64,000 nt of DNA from Cerasicoccus frondis (GCA_031296915.1 JAVDPC010000025.1:29233-93232), one strand, 5' to 3'. Shown: positions 18,511 through 28,268, counted from the first letter of the stretch. The notes: generated by a model from the letters alone, not told the origin. A program made the numbers and translations.

Positions 18511-19926
18511 GAAATCGACAATGTAGAAGCCGCCTTGGGATATGTTTTCCGCGAGCTCAGCAGGAGCCCAGCGTTCCTGGTATTGTGGTCCCCAAGAATC
18601 ACTGATCGCAACTTCATCAGTTTCTGCGTTGTAGCCGATGATCATGCAGATGTGTGCAGTTTCGTAATCGGGCCTCAACTCCTTAATTTCCCGAACAGTG
18701 TTCTTCAGTGAATCCTTCCAAGCTTTGATGTCCTCGATCTGCGTCCGTTTCACGGTATTGGCGTTGGCCAGCGTGTTGAATTCACTTGTCGAATACATGG
18801 TCCATAAGATCGGCTGACCCTCGTCGATGTATTTGGCAATATTGTTCGTTTTCAGCTTAAATTTCTTGCGCTCCATCTCGCGACCAGCGCTCTTTAGGTA
18901 GCCTTCGGTGCCCTCGATCAGGTTGTTCAGGCTGGTGCCGCCGCCAATGTTGGTTTGGCCCGCCATGGCTAGCAAATACATATCGGCGCTCACTCCCATG
19001 TACCGTAGCACGCGCTCTAGAGTCGCCGGGACACAGTAGCCTTTGGGACCCTGGTTGACCATTGGGATATTGGTTATGACCACGTCGCGATTGGGGCGCG
19101 TCACGACATTCGCTTTGGCTTGTTCGCGCAGAGTGGAGCTTGCAATGCGTTCCGGTCGCCCTCGGTTAGCGGCGAGTTCGGGCGGTATAATGCGTAGGGC
19201 AACGTATTCACCATCCTGAACAGCCAGACTGAAAACGTGGCCATTCCACTCCCAAATTTTCAGGCGCTCCTTCATTTTTCGCCCGGTTGCCGTAGTGAGC
19301 TGCTCTGGCTCTCCCAATACGCTGAGCCGCTGGCTGATGGCGTCGCCATCGGTGTTGATTGCAGTTGAAATCAGGTCGTCGGCTTCTTTGGGGCTGATGA
19401 ATGTCGAACCAATGGAATCGCCTTTGTTAGCAAAGATGATCGAGATCATTTCCACTCGCCCATCCTTCGCGTAGAGGACGGATGAGTAAGGGCGCGCCCC
19501 AAACAATTTCGCCTGAGGTCCCTGGTAAATGCGATAGCTTGCTTGTGTATCGGTTTGCGATTCCTGAGGCCAATTTAGCCGCTTGGCGACATCGCCCGGA
19601 GCGTCGTCCCATAAATTGTCATCGGCCAATAGCTCAGCGCCAACCAGTTCATTAATTCGTTGAATCTCGTCGCTGGATACTTCTTTGCCGGTCGTTTCCT
19701 CGGGCGACCAATTCCGCACGTATTCCTGATCTACAGAAGAGAGCCGTTCGAGGGGCAAGTCAAACACTTGGCCGTCGGCGCGTTTGATCGTAACGCTGTC
19801 GCCGCCCTGATAGTTCACGATCTCGGCTTCAAGCGTGCGCCCCTGAGTGTCCGTAAAGGTATATGCCAATGCAAGTGTCGGCCAGAGGAGGAGCTGAAGT
19901 GCGATTAGGAGACGGAGAGGTTTCAT
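18508..19926 (-). CDS. Secreted C39-like cysteine peptidase with SHD1-type N-terminal domain
   Basis: The start is placed at ATG 19926 because it opens a clean signal peptide (MKPLRLLIALQLLLWPTLAL); an upstream TTG at 19974 would bury it. Residues about 22-70 (DTQGRTLEAEIVNYQGGDSV onward) match the SHD1-like fold found in many planctomycete and verrucomicrobial proteins. The C-terminal 190 residues have papain-like C39 features: Cys near 298 in QGPKGYCVPATLERVLRYMG, His near 425 in AHICMIIGYN and Asp near 443 in ISDSWG. It could process or bind a secreted peptide. It is the last gene of the flavin reductase-CusB-CusA cluster, 60 bases after the preceding gene. Its stop codon lies in a MITE-end relic. 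Confidence 0.75.
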   Translation of the reverse strand: MKPLRLLIALQLLLWPTLALAYTFTDTQGRTLEAEIVNYQGGDSVTIKRADGQVFDLPLERLSSVDQEYVRNWSPEETTGKEVSSDEIQRINELVGAELLADDNLWDDAPGDVAKRLNWPQESQTDTQASYRIYQGPQAKLFGARPYSSVLYAKDGRVEMISIIFANKGDSIGSTFISPKEADDLISTAINTDGDAISQRLSVLGEPEQLTTATGRKMKERLKIWEWNGHVFSLAVQDGEYVALRIIPPELAANRGRPERIASSTLREQAKANVVTRPNRDVVITNIPMVNQGPKGYCVPATLERVLRYMGVSADMYLLAMAGQTNIGGGTSLNNLIEGTEGYLKSAGREMERKKFKLKTNNIAKYIDEGQPILWTMYSTSEFNTLANANTVKRTQIEDIKAWKDSLKNTVREIKELRPDYETAHICMIIGYNAETDEVAISDSWGPQYQERWAPAELAENISQGGFYIVDF

Positions 19927-19986
19927 GCCTGCCTTTAATCGTTGTCTACAGCGAATAAGTTGGCAAGGCCGCACCCAAGCTGAGGT

Positions 19987-21174
19987 CTATTGTTTGGTGG
20001 TTAGCACGTCGACCCATGGCTCGATCAGGCCTTGATAATCGGGGCCAGGCACAATCACTTCATCGCCCGGGTTGGGCTTGCCTTCGGCGATCCAGAATCC
20101 GGCGGCGCGTCCGTCTTGCTGGCCAGAGGGCATCAGCACGCTGGTGGTTTCCAATTCATGATTACGCGTGACCATGGGCAGGTTGGCGCGTATGTAACGG
20201 GTCTGTAGCCAGCACACCGCGATCTCTCGGTTGAGGTCCACCGACACAAGCTTTCCGATTGCCATATTGGGCGTTGGATTAACTGGTGCTTCTTCTACCC
20301 AGTCTTCTGGGTTAAAATTCTCGATGACGACCTTTTGCGGAGGCTTAGGCGTGCTGACACTGCGGCCTCGGCTTTTGCTTGAGTAAAAATTACGCGTATT
20401 GCTTTTGGATTGCTTACTCAGATACTGCTGAAACTCGGGGCTCTGTTGCAAGGCTTCCATTTCCGCCTGAGTGAGTGGTTTGTTTAAATCAATGACCAGC
20501 TCATCGCTTTTTGCCTCTTCGTCTGCTTCGGTTTTCTTGAAGAGAAAATCGAAGAGGCCGCCACCCTCGTCTTTATCCGCTTCTTCACTTTCCGCTGTAT
20601 CGGTTTCCTCCTGTGCGGCGAGCAAACCGGAAAAGTCAGGGCCCGCTTCCGGCTCCATGGATGCGGGGTGTGTATTATTTGGGGGGGCGGGGAGTGCTTC
20701 AGGGGACTTTACTTTGACGCGGAAAAAGGGAACCGTGGTTTCCGTGTGCCCGCTTTGACCATCTTCACGGGTGACAGGGGTTGTGATTTTGCGCAGGCCA
20801 AGAGGTATCAACTCAATTTCCGGAGGCAAATTGTTGACTGGCGTTTGGGTGTCGGGATCAACGATCTGGCCATTTATCACCGTCACAACTTCGGGCCAGT
20901 TGCCTTGTGGGGCTAGGGGAGGTTGCGCCGGGGGGGGAGGCTGTGTGCCGGGTTGTGGGTTGGTGTCGGGGGTGTCGTAAGTGCGGCCATCCGTGGTCTG
21001 CACCACTTGTCCGTTTACGATCATCTTATAGCCCTTGGTGATGTAGCCCGGACCGACTAAAATCACTTCTTCCGGCTGTGGTTCGTCAGCGGCTTGAGCC
21101 TGCAGCGACACGGCAATCCATGGGACGAGGATTGAGGTAATGGCGAGCACGCGCAGTGACTGAAAGGGGAACAT
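19987..21174 (-). CDS. Secreted hypothetical protein with proline-rich and acidic segments
   Basis: The start at ATG 21174 is preferred because it gives a signal peptide ending in SLQAQAADEP; ATG 21204 adds ten residues. The 395-residue product has a short beta repeat near the N-terminus (VTVINGQIVDPDTQTP resembles KMIVNGQVVQTTDGRTYDTP), a proline-rich stretch, an acidic stretch, and a C-terminal domain with VGKLVSVDLNREIAVCW-like text (GKLVSVDLNREIAVCWLQTR), which may be an SH3-like barrel. No family is recognised. It lies between the metal efflux pump and the C39-like peptidase on the same strand and is probably co-transcribed with both. Confidence 0.6.
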   Translation of the reverse strand: MFPFQSLRVLAITSILVPWIAVSLQAQAADEPQPEEVILVGPGYITKGYKMIVNGQVVQTTDGRTYDTPDTNPQPGTQPPPPAQPPLAPQGNWPEVVTVINGQIVDPDTQTPVNNLPPEIELIPLGLRKITTPVTREDGQSGHTETTVPFFRVKVKSPEALPAPPNNTHPASMEPEAGPDFSGLLAAQEETDTAESEEADKDEGGGLFDFLFKKTEADEEAKSDELVIDLNKPLTQAEMEALQQSPEFQQYLSKQSKSNTRNFYSSKSRGRSVSTPKPPQKVVIENFNPEDWVEEAPVNPTPNMAIGKLVSVDLNREIAVCWLQTRYIRANLPMVTRNHELETTSVLMPSGQQDGRAAGFWIAEGKPNPGDEVIVPGPDYQGLIEPWVDVLTTKQ

Positions 21175-21247
21175 AAAGAGTGATCTTAGGGCAGCGCCTG
21201 ACATGAATCAAGCAAGCGTATGTTTGGAATTTATAAATGCGTGATGG

Positions 21248-24200
21248 CTAAGATTTACCACGTTCCTTCATGGCGCTGTAGACGACTGGCACGACGAACA
21301 CGGTGATGAGCGCCACGAGCATGCCGCCAACGGTGGGTATCGCCATGGGAATCATGACGTCTGAGCCGCGCCCCGATGAGGTTAGGACGGGCAACAGCGC
21401 AAGAATCGTGGTTGCGCTGGTCATGCATGCCGGGCCAATTCGCCGATTGGCGGCTTCCAAGACGGCTTCCCGAACACCAGCTTTATCCAGAGGTTCGTTC
21501 TGAAAACGTTCCTGGAGGTAAGTGCCCATCAGCACGCCATCATCTGTGGCGATGCCAAACAGCGCGAGGAAGCCGACCCACACTGCTACGCTTAGGCTGA
21601 TCGGTTGCACTTGGAAAATTTCCCGCATGTGCCAACCAAACAGGCCGAAATCCAGGAACCAAGGCTGGTTATACAGCCAAATTAAAATAAAGCCCCCGGA
21701 CCAGGCAACAAACACGCCGCTAAACACCAGGAAACTCATGCCGACGCGTTTGAACTGCATGTAAATCAGCAGGAAAATCATCATCAGCGCCAGTGGCAGA
21801 ACGAGGCGCATGCGTTCCATGGCGTGGACTTGGTTCTCGTAGGTTCCAGTAAATTTATAATACGCGCCGCGGGGAAGGGTGAACACTCCTTCGTCCTGTT
21901 TCTTTTCCAGAATTGCCTGTGCCGTTTTGGCTAGATCGACTTCGCTGTAGCCTGGCTCGTGATCAAAGATCACATAAGCCGTGAGAAAGGAATCTTCGCT
22001 CTTGATTGATTGCGGTCCGCGGACGTAGTCGATTTCGGCAACCTGCTCCAGTGGTATCTGCGCGCCATCGGAAGTGGGAATCAATATTTCCGCCAAGCTT
22101 TCCTCGTTATCGCGTAACTCGCGCGGATAGCGAACCCGGACAGGATAGCGCTCACGGCCTTCCACGGTAGTCGTAATCGTTTTGCCACCGACGGCGACTT
22201 CGATGATGTCGTTGACGTCCATGACGGTCAGTCCGTAGCGCGAGAGTTCGCTACGACTGGGAGTGATCTCTAAATACGGTTTGCCCACTACGCGGTCGGC
22301 GAATACGCTGGCTGGTCGGATGCCGGGTATGTCTTTGAGCTGCTCTTCGATGGTGAGCGCGGCTTCCTCAAGCTCACTCAGGTTTGCGGCGAATACCTTC
22401 ACGCCCATCGGAGCGCGCATGCCAGTTTGCAGCATGACCAGCCGGGTCTCAATCGGTTGTAGCTTGGGCGCAGAGGTGACGCCTGGCATTTGTGTGACAC
22501 TGGCAATTTCGTCCCAAATGTCATCCGGGCTCTTGATCTCATCACGCCACAATCGAACGAGTTCGCCGTCTTGGTTTCGCTCGTACTCAGGCTTGTAGTT
22601 GATGATGGTTTCGACCATGGAGATCGGCGCAGGGTCCAGTGGACTGTCCACTCGTCCAATTTTTCCGACGACGCTTTCCACCTCAGGGATTGCCTTGATC
22701 GCGCGGTTTTGCAGGGAAAGAATTTCAGTGGCTTCGCCGATCGACGCATGAGGCATGGTCGTCGGCATGAAGAGGAATGATCCTTCATCAAGCGCTGGCA
22801 TGAACTCTTTTTGCAGTCCGGGAAAAGTGCCGCGCAGCGGTCCTGGCCCCCCCATCCAACAGATGCCGCCTAATCCTATGACGCCTAAAACGCTGACTAG
22901 AAATGGCGCCTTAAATCGCAGAAGGATGCGTAAGATCGGCACGTAAAAGAATACCAGCGTCCGAAAAAATAATAACACGCCTCCGACCACAATGATCACA
23001 AAAAGCGCATTGCCAATGGTATGAGTGGGACCCAGTGGCTTCCATGCTGCCGATAGGAATATCGCCACGACGAACGCGATGGCGCCATTGAGCAGCAAGG
23101 TCGGCCAGGGGAGCGTGCGCTTGAAAAACTTACGCTCTGTCGGCGCCAGCTCCGCGCTTTTTTTGCTGGCGCGTAAGAGGAGCAGAGCGAGGACAGGCAC
23201 CAGTGTCAGGCTGACGATGACTGAGGAGATCAGCGCGTAGGTTTTGGTGAATGCGAGCGGGCGAAACATTTTGCCCTCTGCTCCGGTCATGAAAAAGACG
23301 GGGAGGAAGCCAATCACTGTTGTCATGACCGCTGTCAGGACTGCGCCGCCGACTTCGCTACTGGCGCTCCAGACAATCTGACTGCGCGATTCACCGGGGC
23401 TGGCTTCATCCAGTTTTTCCTGAATGTTGCCACAAAGCACAATGCCCATGTCAACTACGGTGCCAATTGCGATCGCAATGCCGGCTAAGGCGACGATGTT
23501 CGCATCAATGCCCGTCAGCTTCATTGCAATGAAAGTAATCAGCACCGCCAGTGGCAGGACGGACGAAATAATCAACGCGCTGCGCAATCGCCAGACCAGC
23601 AGGATGATGACAAGGACAGTCACCAATACTTCCAAACTGAGCGCATCTTCCAAAGTGCCGAGCGTTTCCAGGATGAGGCCAGTGCGATCATAAAACGGCA
23701 CAATCGTCACCTGGCTCACCGTTCCGTCTGCGAGTGTTTTACTCGGGAGGCTACGGGAAATGGCGCCCACTTTATCATGCACGTTTTTGATGACGCCCAA
23801 TGGGTTTTCGCCGTAACGTGCAGTGACTACGCCGCCCACTGCTTCGACGCCATCCTTGTCCAGCACGCCGCGGCGAAGCGCCGGCCCGCGTTCGATCTCC
23901 GCCACTTGATCGAGGGTGATGGGGGCGCCGGCATGCGCCTTGACGACAGTTTGTCGTAGGTCGTCGAGTGACTTTATCCAGCCAAGGCCACGAATCACGT
24001 ATTCGACTTTGTTGACCTCAATCGTGCGGGCGCCAACTTCGTCGTTGGAATTTTGGACGGCATTGAAGACGTCTTCAATGGTAATGTCATAGGCCCGCAT
24101 GGCGTCCGGGTTGACGTCGATCTGATACTCATTGACATAGCCGCCAATCGAGGCGACCTCAGCCACGCCGTGTGCGCTTTGCAGGGCGTAGCGAACGATC

Positions 24201-24739
24201 CAGTCTTGAATGCTGCGTAGCTCTTGCGGGTCCCAGCCGCCCACCGGTTTGCCATTGGGATCGCGACCCTCCAGCGTATACCAATACACTTGGCCCAGCC
24301 CGGTCGCATCGGGGCCGAGCGTAGGCTGCACGCCGTCAGGCAATGTGCCTGGAGTGAGGCTATTGAGCTTTTCGAGAATGCGGCTGCGCGACCAGTAGAA
24401 GTCGACTGAGTCATCAAAGATGATGAAGATAGTCGAGAAGCCAAACATGCTGTTGCTGCGAATCGCCTTTACGTCTGGCAGGCCGAGGAGGGCAGTCGTC
24501 AGCGGGTAGGTTATCTGGTCTTCAATGTCTTGCGGGGAACGGCCAGACCATTCCGTAAAAACAATTTGTTGATTCTCACCGATGTCGGGGATGGCGTCGA
24601 CGCCGACCGGAGAGCGTGTGAAGCCCGGAATACTCCAGTCAAACGGAGCGACGAGGACGCCGCCAACTGCCAGCATGATTGCAATCAGCGCCACAACGAG
24701 TCGGTTGTGAAGACACCAGTGGATGAGTGCGTTAATCAT
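21248..24739 (-). CDS. Heavy-metal efflux RND pump, CusA/CzcA family
   Basis: At 1163 residues this is a full-length inner-membrane RND pump. It has a first transmembrane helix at about 12-32, two large periplasmic loops and two blocks of six helices. TEWSGRSPQDIEDQITYPLT and the later GTVVDMGIVLCGNIQEKLDE and GIATDDGVLMGTYLQERF are typical of the CusA/CzcA branch rather than drug-exporting RND proteins. It takes metal ions from the periplasm or inner membrane and exports them with proton influx, together with an adaptor and an outer-membrane channel. The adaptor is encoded 11 bases upstream; no channel gene is present in the window. Copper/silver rather than zinc/cobalt is likely given the adaptor, but the metal is not proven. 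Confidence 0.92.
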   Translation of the reverse strand: MINALIHWCLHNRLVVALIAIMLAVGGVLVAPFDWSIPGFTRSPVGVDAIPDIGENQQIVFTEWSGRSPQDIEDQITYPLTTALLGLPDVKAIRSNSMFGFSTIFIIFDDSVDFYWSRSRILEKLNSLTPGTLPDGVQPTLGPDATGLGQVYWYTLEGRDPNGKPVGGWDPQELRSIQDWIVRYALQSAHGVAEVASIGGYVNEYQIDVNPDAMRAYDITIEDVFNAVQNSNDEVGARTIEVNKVEYVIRGLGWIKSLDDLRQTVVKAHAGAPITLDQVAEIERGPALRRGVLDKDGVEAVGGVVTARYGENPLGVIKNVHDKVGAISRSLPSKTLADGTVSQVTIVPFYDRTGLILETLGTLEDALSLEVLVTVLVIILLVWRLRSALIISSVLPLAVLITFIAMKLTGIDANIVALAGIAIAIGTVVDMGIVLCGNIQEKLDEASPGESRSQIVWSASSEVGGAVLTAVMTTVIGFLPVFFMTGAEGKMFRPLAFTKTYALISSVIVSLTLVPVLALLLLRASKKSAELAPTERKFFKRTLPWPTLLLNGAIAFVVAIFLSAAWKPLGPTHTIGNALFVIIVVGGVLLFFRTLVFFYVPILRILLRFKAPFLVSVLGVIGLGGICWMGGPGPLRGTFPGLQKEFMPALDEGSFLFMPTTMPHASIGEATEILSLQNRAIKAIPEVESVVGKIGRVDSPLDPAPISMVETIINYKPEYERNQDGELVRLWRDEIKSPDDIWDEIASVTQMPGVTSAPKLQPIETRLVMLQTGMRAPMGVKVFAANLSELEEAALTIEEQLKDIPGIRPASVFADRVVGKPYLEITPSRSELSRYGLTVMDVNDIIEVAVGGKTITTTVEGRERYPVRVRYPRELRDNEESLAEILIPTSDGAQIPLEQVAEIDYVRGPQSIKSEDSFLTAYVIFDHEPGYSEVDLAKTAQAILEKKQDEGVFTLPRGAYYKFTGTYENQVHAMERMRLVLPLALMMIFLLIYMQFKRVGMSFLVFSGVFVAWSGGFILIWLYNQPWFLDFGLFGWHMREIFQVQPISLSVAVWVGFLALFGIATDDGVLMGTYLQERFQNEPLDKAGVREAVLEAANRRIGPACMTSATTILALLPVLTSSGRGSDVMIPMAIPTVGGMLVALITVFVVPVVYSAMKERGKS

Positions 24740-24750
24740 CTGGGAGGTGG

Positions 24751-26679
24751 TTATTCGTAGTCATCCCAGTGGGCTTCATCGGCGTTCCAAACCGCGAGCA
24801 CTTCACCGCAGGTTAGCATGTCCGGTCCGAAATAGGGATTGGAGACGTCTGGTGAAGTTTGTAGCCAGCGTGCGCCGGTATCGCCATGAGCCATCGGGCA
24901 GTGCATCAGGTAAAGTGGTTCACCGCCACGCCATTTGAACGTTTGCACCAAGGCAATGAGTGCTTCGGAAAGCATGTCGATGTTGTTGGCGCGGTTGGCT
25001 TCGGCATTCTGTGCGATAGTCTGGGCGCTACTGAGGGCATTGGCCCGATCTTCCATGAAGATTGGCATTGCTTCTGCCGATAAGCCTTTCATTGGCATGG
25101 CTTCTATGATGCTCGCCAGTTGGGCTGCCTTGCTCTTTGCATCGTCGTAATTATTCGTGTCAAAGTCACTTTCTAGCGCAAAGTAACTTTGCATCACAGA
25201 GCTAAGCGCATTGTTGAATGGCTCTCCGGTGTCGAATTGCAGGGGGATGCTTTTATGGAGTGAGTAAATGTCGACGGGCTCATCTGATGCTGCATCAGGT
25301 GCGTGGTCTTGCGAGCTGGCTTCCTGCTCGGCGTTGCCTGGGTTCATCATGCTAGGCTTGGCTTTGATCTGCAGCTCGCTGTCCAGGCGGAAAGCTCCGT
25401 TGGTTACGACAATGTCGCCTTCTTTTAAGCCACTTTGCACCACAAAGTAATCACCTGCCCGTGGTCCTAGATCGATTTCGCGTCCAGTGAATTCACCTTT
25501 CCCTGTCTTTAGGTAAACGACGGCCCGCTTGCCGGTGCGCAGGACTGCGGAAGCTGGAACGATTAGCGGGGCTTCGCCACTGTTGTATGCGGCGTAGCCG
25601 AGTTGTTCCGCTGGTTCGAGGTCCATGCCGCAAATAGGGCACTGTCCTGGTTCGTCGGACACGATTTCGGGGTGCATGGGCCCAATCCATTTACCCGCGA
25701 ATTCCGGCGCCACAACTTTTCCGCCATCACCGAGATGGGCTTCGACTTTACCGCGCACAAACATGCCAGGGCGCAGTTTACTCTCGGGGTTATCGACGTT
25801 TACGCGAACCTTGATTGTGCGGGTGCTGGGGTCCAGAATGGGTTGTATGAATGCAATGGCGCCCGAAAACTTATCCCCAGGAAAAGCCTTGGCGTGAATT
25901 TCTACTTGCTGGCCGTAACGCAACCAGGGGAGGTCAGTCTCGTAGGCGTCGAAGTGGACCCATAGCTTGCTCAGGTCGGTTACCTCAAACATCCGTTCAC
26001 CCGTTCTGGCGTAATCGCCTTCCCGCACCTCCAGCTTGGTCACAACGCCTCCGGTTGGGGAGTCGATTCGCACTTGGTAGACTGGTTTGCGGGTGCTGTC
26101 GATCAGCTCTATCTGATCCTCGGGGATGTCCCATAGCCGCAATCGCTCCTTAATGCCTTCGGCTGACGAGGCGTCGTTGTCATAGCGGAGTGCGCCAATT
26201 AGCTCGCTCTGGGCTTCGACTAATTCGTCGCTATAAATCTCCGCCAAATGTTCGCCTTTGCGAACTTGGGTGCCCACGAAATTAACGAAGAGCCGTTCGA
26301 TGCGGCCGGGAAAGCGAGCAGTGATGGTGGCGACGCGGGTGTCATCTGGAGCAATGACGCCAAAGAGATCAATGTCTCGGGTCACTGGCTCACGTTTTAC
26401 GGTGGTCGTGGTGATGTCGGCGATCGCTTGCGCCGCATCGGATAGCGAGAGGGCGCGCGGGTCTGCGGAATCGCCAGACTTCATGGGAATGAGATCCATG
26501 CCGCAGATCGGACAATTTCCCGGCTTATCCTGCTGGATTTGCGGGTGCATGGAGCAGGTCCAAATTGTTGGTTTGGAGGACTGAGTTTTGGGCGCCGTTT
26601 GCTTGTCGCCACAGCCAGTCAGGGTAACCGCAAGGATTGTAACGATCCCCAGTATGTTGAATATGATGGCGCGTTTCAT
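24751..26679 (-). CDS. CusB/CzcB-type periplasmic adaptor with two heavy-metal-binding domains
   Basis: The start is ATG 26679 (MKRAIIFNILGIVTILAV), which begins a lipoprotein-like signal ending LTGCGD; a TTG at 26700 is less likely. The 642-residue product carries two copies of the heavy-metal-binding motif, TCSMHPQI..CPICGMDL near residue 41 and GPMHPEI..CPICGMDL near residue 331, around a membrane-fusion core with HlyD-like barrel and hairpin segments. The C-terminal 170 residues resemble DUF3347, a four-helix metal-handling domain often fused to CusB, and end with MHCPMAHG, a further potential metal site. It should pass metal to the RND pump encoded next. Confidence 0.9.
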   Translation of the reverse strand: MKRAIIFNILGIVTILAVTLTGCGDKQTAPKTQSSKPTIWTCSMHPQIQQDKPGNCPICGMDLIPMKSGDSADPRALSLSDAAQAIADITTTTVKREPVTRDIDLFGVIAPDDTRVATITARFPGRIERLFVNFVGTQVRKGEHLAEIYSDELVEAQSELIGALRYDNDASSAEGIKERLRLWDIPEDQIELIDSTRKPVYQVRIDSPTGGVVTKLEVREGDYARTGERMFEVTDLSKLWVHFDAYETDLPWLRYGQQVEIHAKAFPGDKFSGAIAFIQPILDPSTRTIKVRVNVDNPESKLRPGMFVRGKVEAHLGDGGKVVAPEFAGKWIGPMHPEIVSDEPGQCPICGMDLEPAEQLGYAAYNSGEAPLIVPASAVLRTGKRAVVYLKTGKGEFTGREIDLGPRAGDYFVVQSGLKEGDIVVTNGAFRLDSELQIKAKPSMMNPGNAEQEASSQDHAPDAASDEPVDIYSLHKSIPLQFDTGEPFNNALSSVMQSYFALESDFDTNNYDDAKSKAAQLASIIEAMPMKGLSAEAMPIFMEDRANALSSAQTIAQNAEANRANNIDMLSEALIALVQTFKWRGGEPLYLMHCPMAHGDTGARWLQTSPDVSNPYFGPDMLTCGEVLAVWNADEAHWDDYE

Positions 26680-26735
26680 CGGGAAAGAAGTCGCCCTCAA
26701 TGAATCGGCTTAGTGGCCATTACGCAAACTTTTCG

Positions 26736-27284
26736 TTACGCGTCCATTTTCTCGGTGAATCCATCCAGTGCATTGCTGAAGTTACTCATGTCGCGGCAAA
26801 GGGCTGATATGCGATGGCGCAGATCGGCGTCCGCGATGCTGGGGCCCTCGAAGTGGCGCCCGGTTGCATAAACGAAGCGTGGCACGATAACAGCACGGAA
26901 GTCGAGCATCAGGCTATTCGCAACGGCCATGACTGACATGTAGCTGCCGTCGCCCCCCGCTGCGCAGAGAAAGCCGACGACTTTGCCTGTCCAGTGACGC
27001 CCGGTGAGTTCGAGCATATTCTTCAAGGCGGCGTTGACATCGTAATTATAGATCGGCGTGGCGATGAGGATGCCCTTGGCTGCCTTGATCTTTTGCGCGA
27101 GTGCTGAGACGTTTTCGTGACCGTAGGCGGCGCCGCCATCGCAGAGCGGCAGTTCGTTTTCCGTTAAGTCGATGAGCTCAGCGCCAGGGAGGTCTTCCAG
27201 GGCTGCACGCGCCATGATACGGCTGCGGCTACCGGGGTTCAGGCTGCAGGAAATGATTAGCAAGGGAGCTACTTTTTCACTCAT
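26736..27284 (-). CDS. NADPH-dependent FMN reductase family flavoprotein
   Basis: The 182-residue product has the flavodoxin-like FMN phosphate-binding loop near the N-terminus (IISCSLNPGSRSRIMARAAL) and the TPIYNYDVNAALKNMLE segment of the NADPH_dep_FMN_red family, which reduces flavins or quinone-like substrates with NADPH. It is the first gene of a minus-strand cluster and is followed after 56 bases by the metal-efflux adaptor, suggesting a role in metal stress or redox balance. The substrate is unknown. Confidence 0.85.
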   Translation of the reverse strand: MSEKVAPLLIISCSLNPGSRSRIMARAALEDLPGAELIDLTENELPLCDGGAAYGHENVSALAQKIKAAKGILIATPIYNYDVNAALKNMLELTGRHWTGKVVGFLCAAGGDGSYMSVMAVANSLMLDFRAVIVPRFVYATGRHFEGPSIADADLRHRISALCRDMSNFSNALDGFTEKMDA

Positions 27285-27341
27285 GTTGGGAGGCTGTGAG
27301 GGAATACGGGCCCTGTCAACAGCCTTGCTTTTTTTATAGAT

Positions 27342-27373
27342 ACAACAAAAAACCCCGGCAGTCGCCGGGGTTT
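27342..27373 (-). terminator. Rho-independent terminator of the FecR-domain gene
   Basis: AAACCCCGGC (27350-27359) pairs perfectly with GCCGGGGTTT (27364-27373) around a four-base loop, and the minus strand continues with TTTTTTGTTG. It lies about 20 bases after the minus-strand FecR-domain gene. Confidence 0.92.
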
Positions 27374-27395
27374 GGAAAAAGTCGTTCAGTTGGCG

Positions 27396-28268
27396 TTATG
27401 CGCCGATTGAATCAAGGCTACCAGTGGTTATTGTAACGCCACCGTCATTAGTTTCTTCTTCGGTGGTCTCAGTAGTCTCGATCGGCACGCTGCCGGAGGG
27501 ATCTACACCTGTGCCAGTCGAAATGATGGTCATCTCAGGTGTGGTGACGATCGTGGAGTGGTTAGTCACGGTGCTAATAGCAGGCGCATTTGGCAGAGTT
27601 GCCACAAACTGATTCGCTTTGGCGAGAACTTCAGGGCTCGCGGGAGCGCTGCTGCCTGGATCATTGATGTTCAAGATCGTGTAAGTTTCGCCTTCGGCCA
27701 CTGGAACAACGGTGCCATCAGCAAGGACTACAACGACATCACCTGTGATGTTGGTGCTGGAGAATTCGCCTGTTTCCGCATTGTATTCGACAACCCAGAC
27801 TGTGCCGCGAATACCGGCCGATGCGACTGGAGTGTTGATGGTGAAGCTGGAGCCAGCGTCGAGATCGAGCTTACGGACTTCGCCAATAATTTGACCATAA
27901 CCAAGGCTGGTGTTGGTGGTGGAAAGGCTTGGGTCTTTTTCCAGGCGGAGGAAAGAACCAAGGGCAGGGTCGTAAGATGCTTGCTCGAAGGTGGTTACGT
28001 CGAACTTAGAATTTGGCGTAACGTTGATGGATGCACCGTTGGAGAAGAGCAGTAACGCGGTGGAGTTGTCTCCCGTGACGACGGTGTTGCCTTCCGAAAA
28101 TTCCTGACCACGCTTGAGAGGTGTCACAGCGCCCGTTGCATTATTCACCAACTGAACCTGCCCCTTGACGAGGAAGGCCTTGATGACGCCGATCTTTTCT
28201 TGTGCAGATGCAACGTTGGCTAGGCACAGCACTGTAGCTGCGAGAGTGATAAGCTTTAGGATTTTCAT
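27396..28268 (-). CDS. Secreted FecR-domain protein
   Basis: The start is ATG 28268; a TTG two codons upstream is less likely. The 290-residue product has a signal peptide (MKILKLITLAATVLCLANVA, then SAQ). The next 160 residues are a FecR-type domain with the usual layout: GVIKAFLVKGQVQLVNNATG, LKRGQEFSEGNTVVTGDNST, ALLLFSNGASINVTPNSKFD and the diagnostic TPVASAGIRGTVW. The tail is rich in Thr and Glu and low in complexity. FecR domains in Verrucomicrobia are often found in secreted proteins without a sigma factor or TonB receptor, as here, so a role in iron signalling is not implied. A second FecR-domain gene is at 39773-40513. Confidence 0.85.
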   Translation of the reverse strand: MKILKLITLAATVLCLANVASAQEKIGVIKAFLVKGQVQLVNNATGAVTPLKRGQEFSEGNTVVTGDNSTALLLFSNGASINVTPNSKFDVTTFEQASYDPALGSFLRLEKDPSLSTTNTSLGYGQIIGEVRKLDLDAGSSFTINTPVASAGIRGTVWVVEYNAETGEFSSTNITGDVVVVLADGTVVPVAEGETYTILNINDPGSSAPASPEVLAKANQFVATLPNAPAISTVTNHSTIVTTPEMTIISTGTGVDPSGSVPIETTETTEEETNDGGVTITTGSLDSIGA

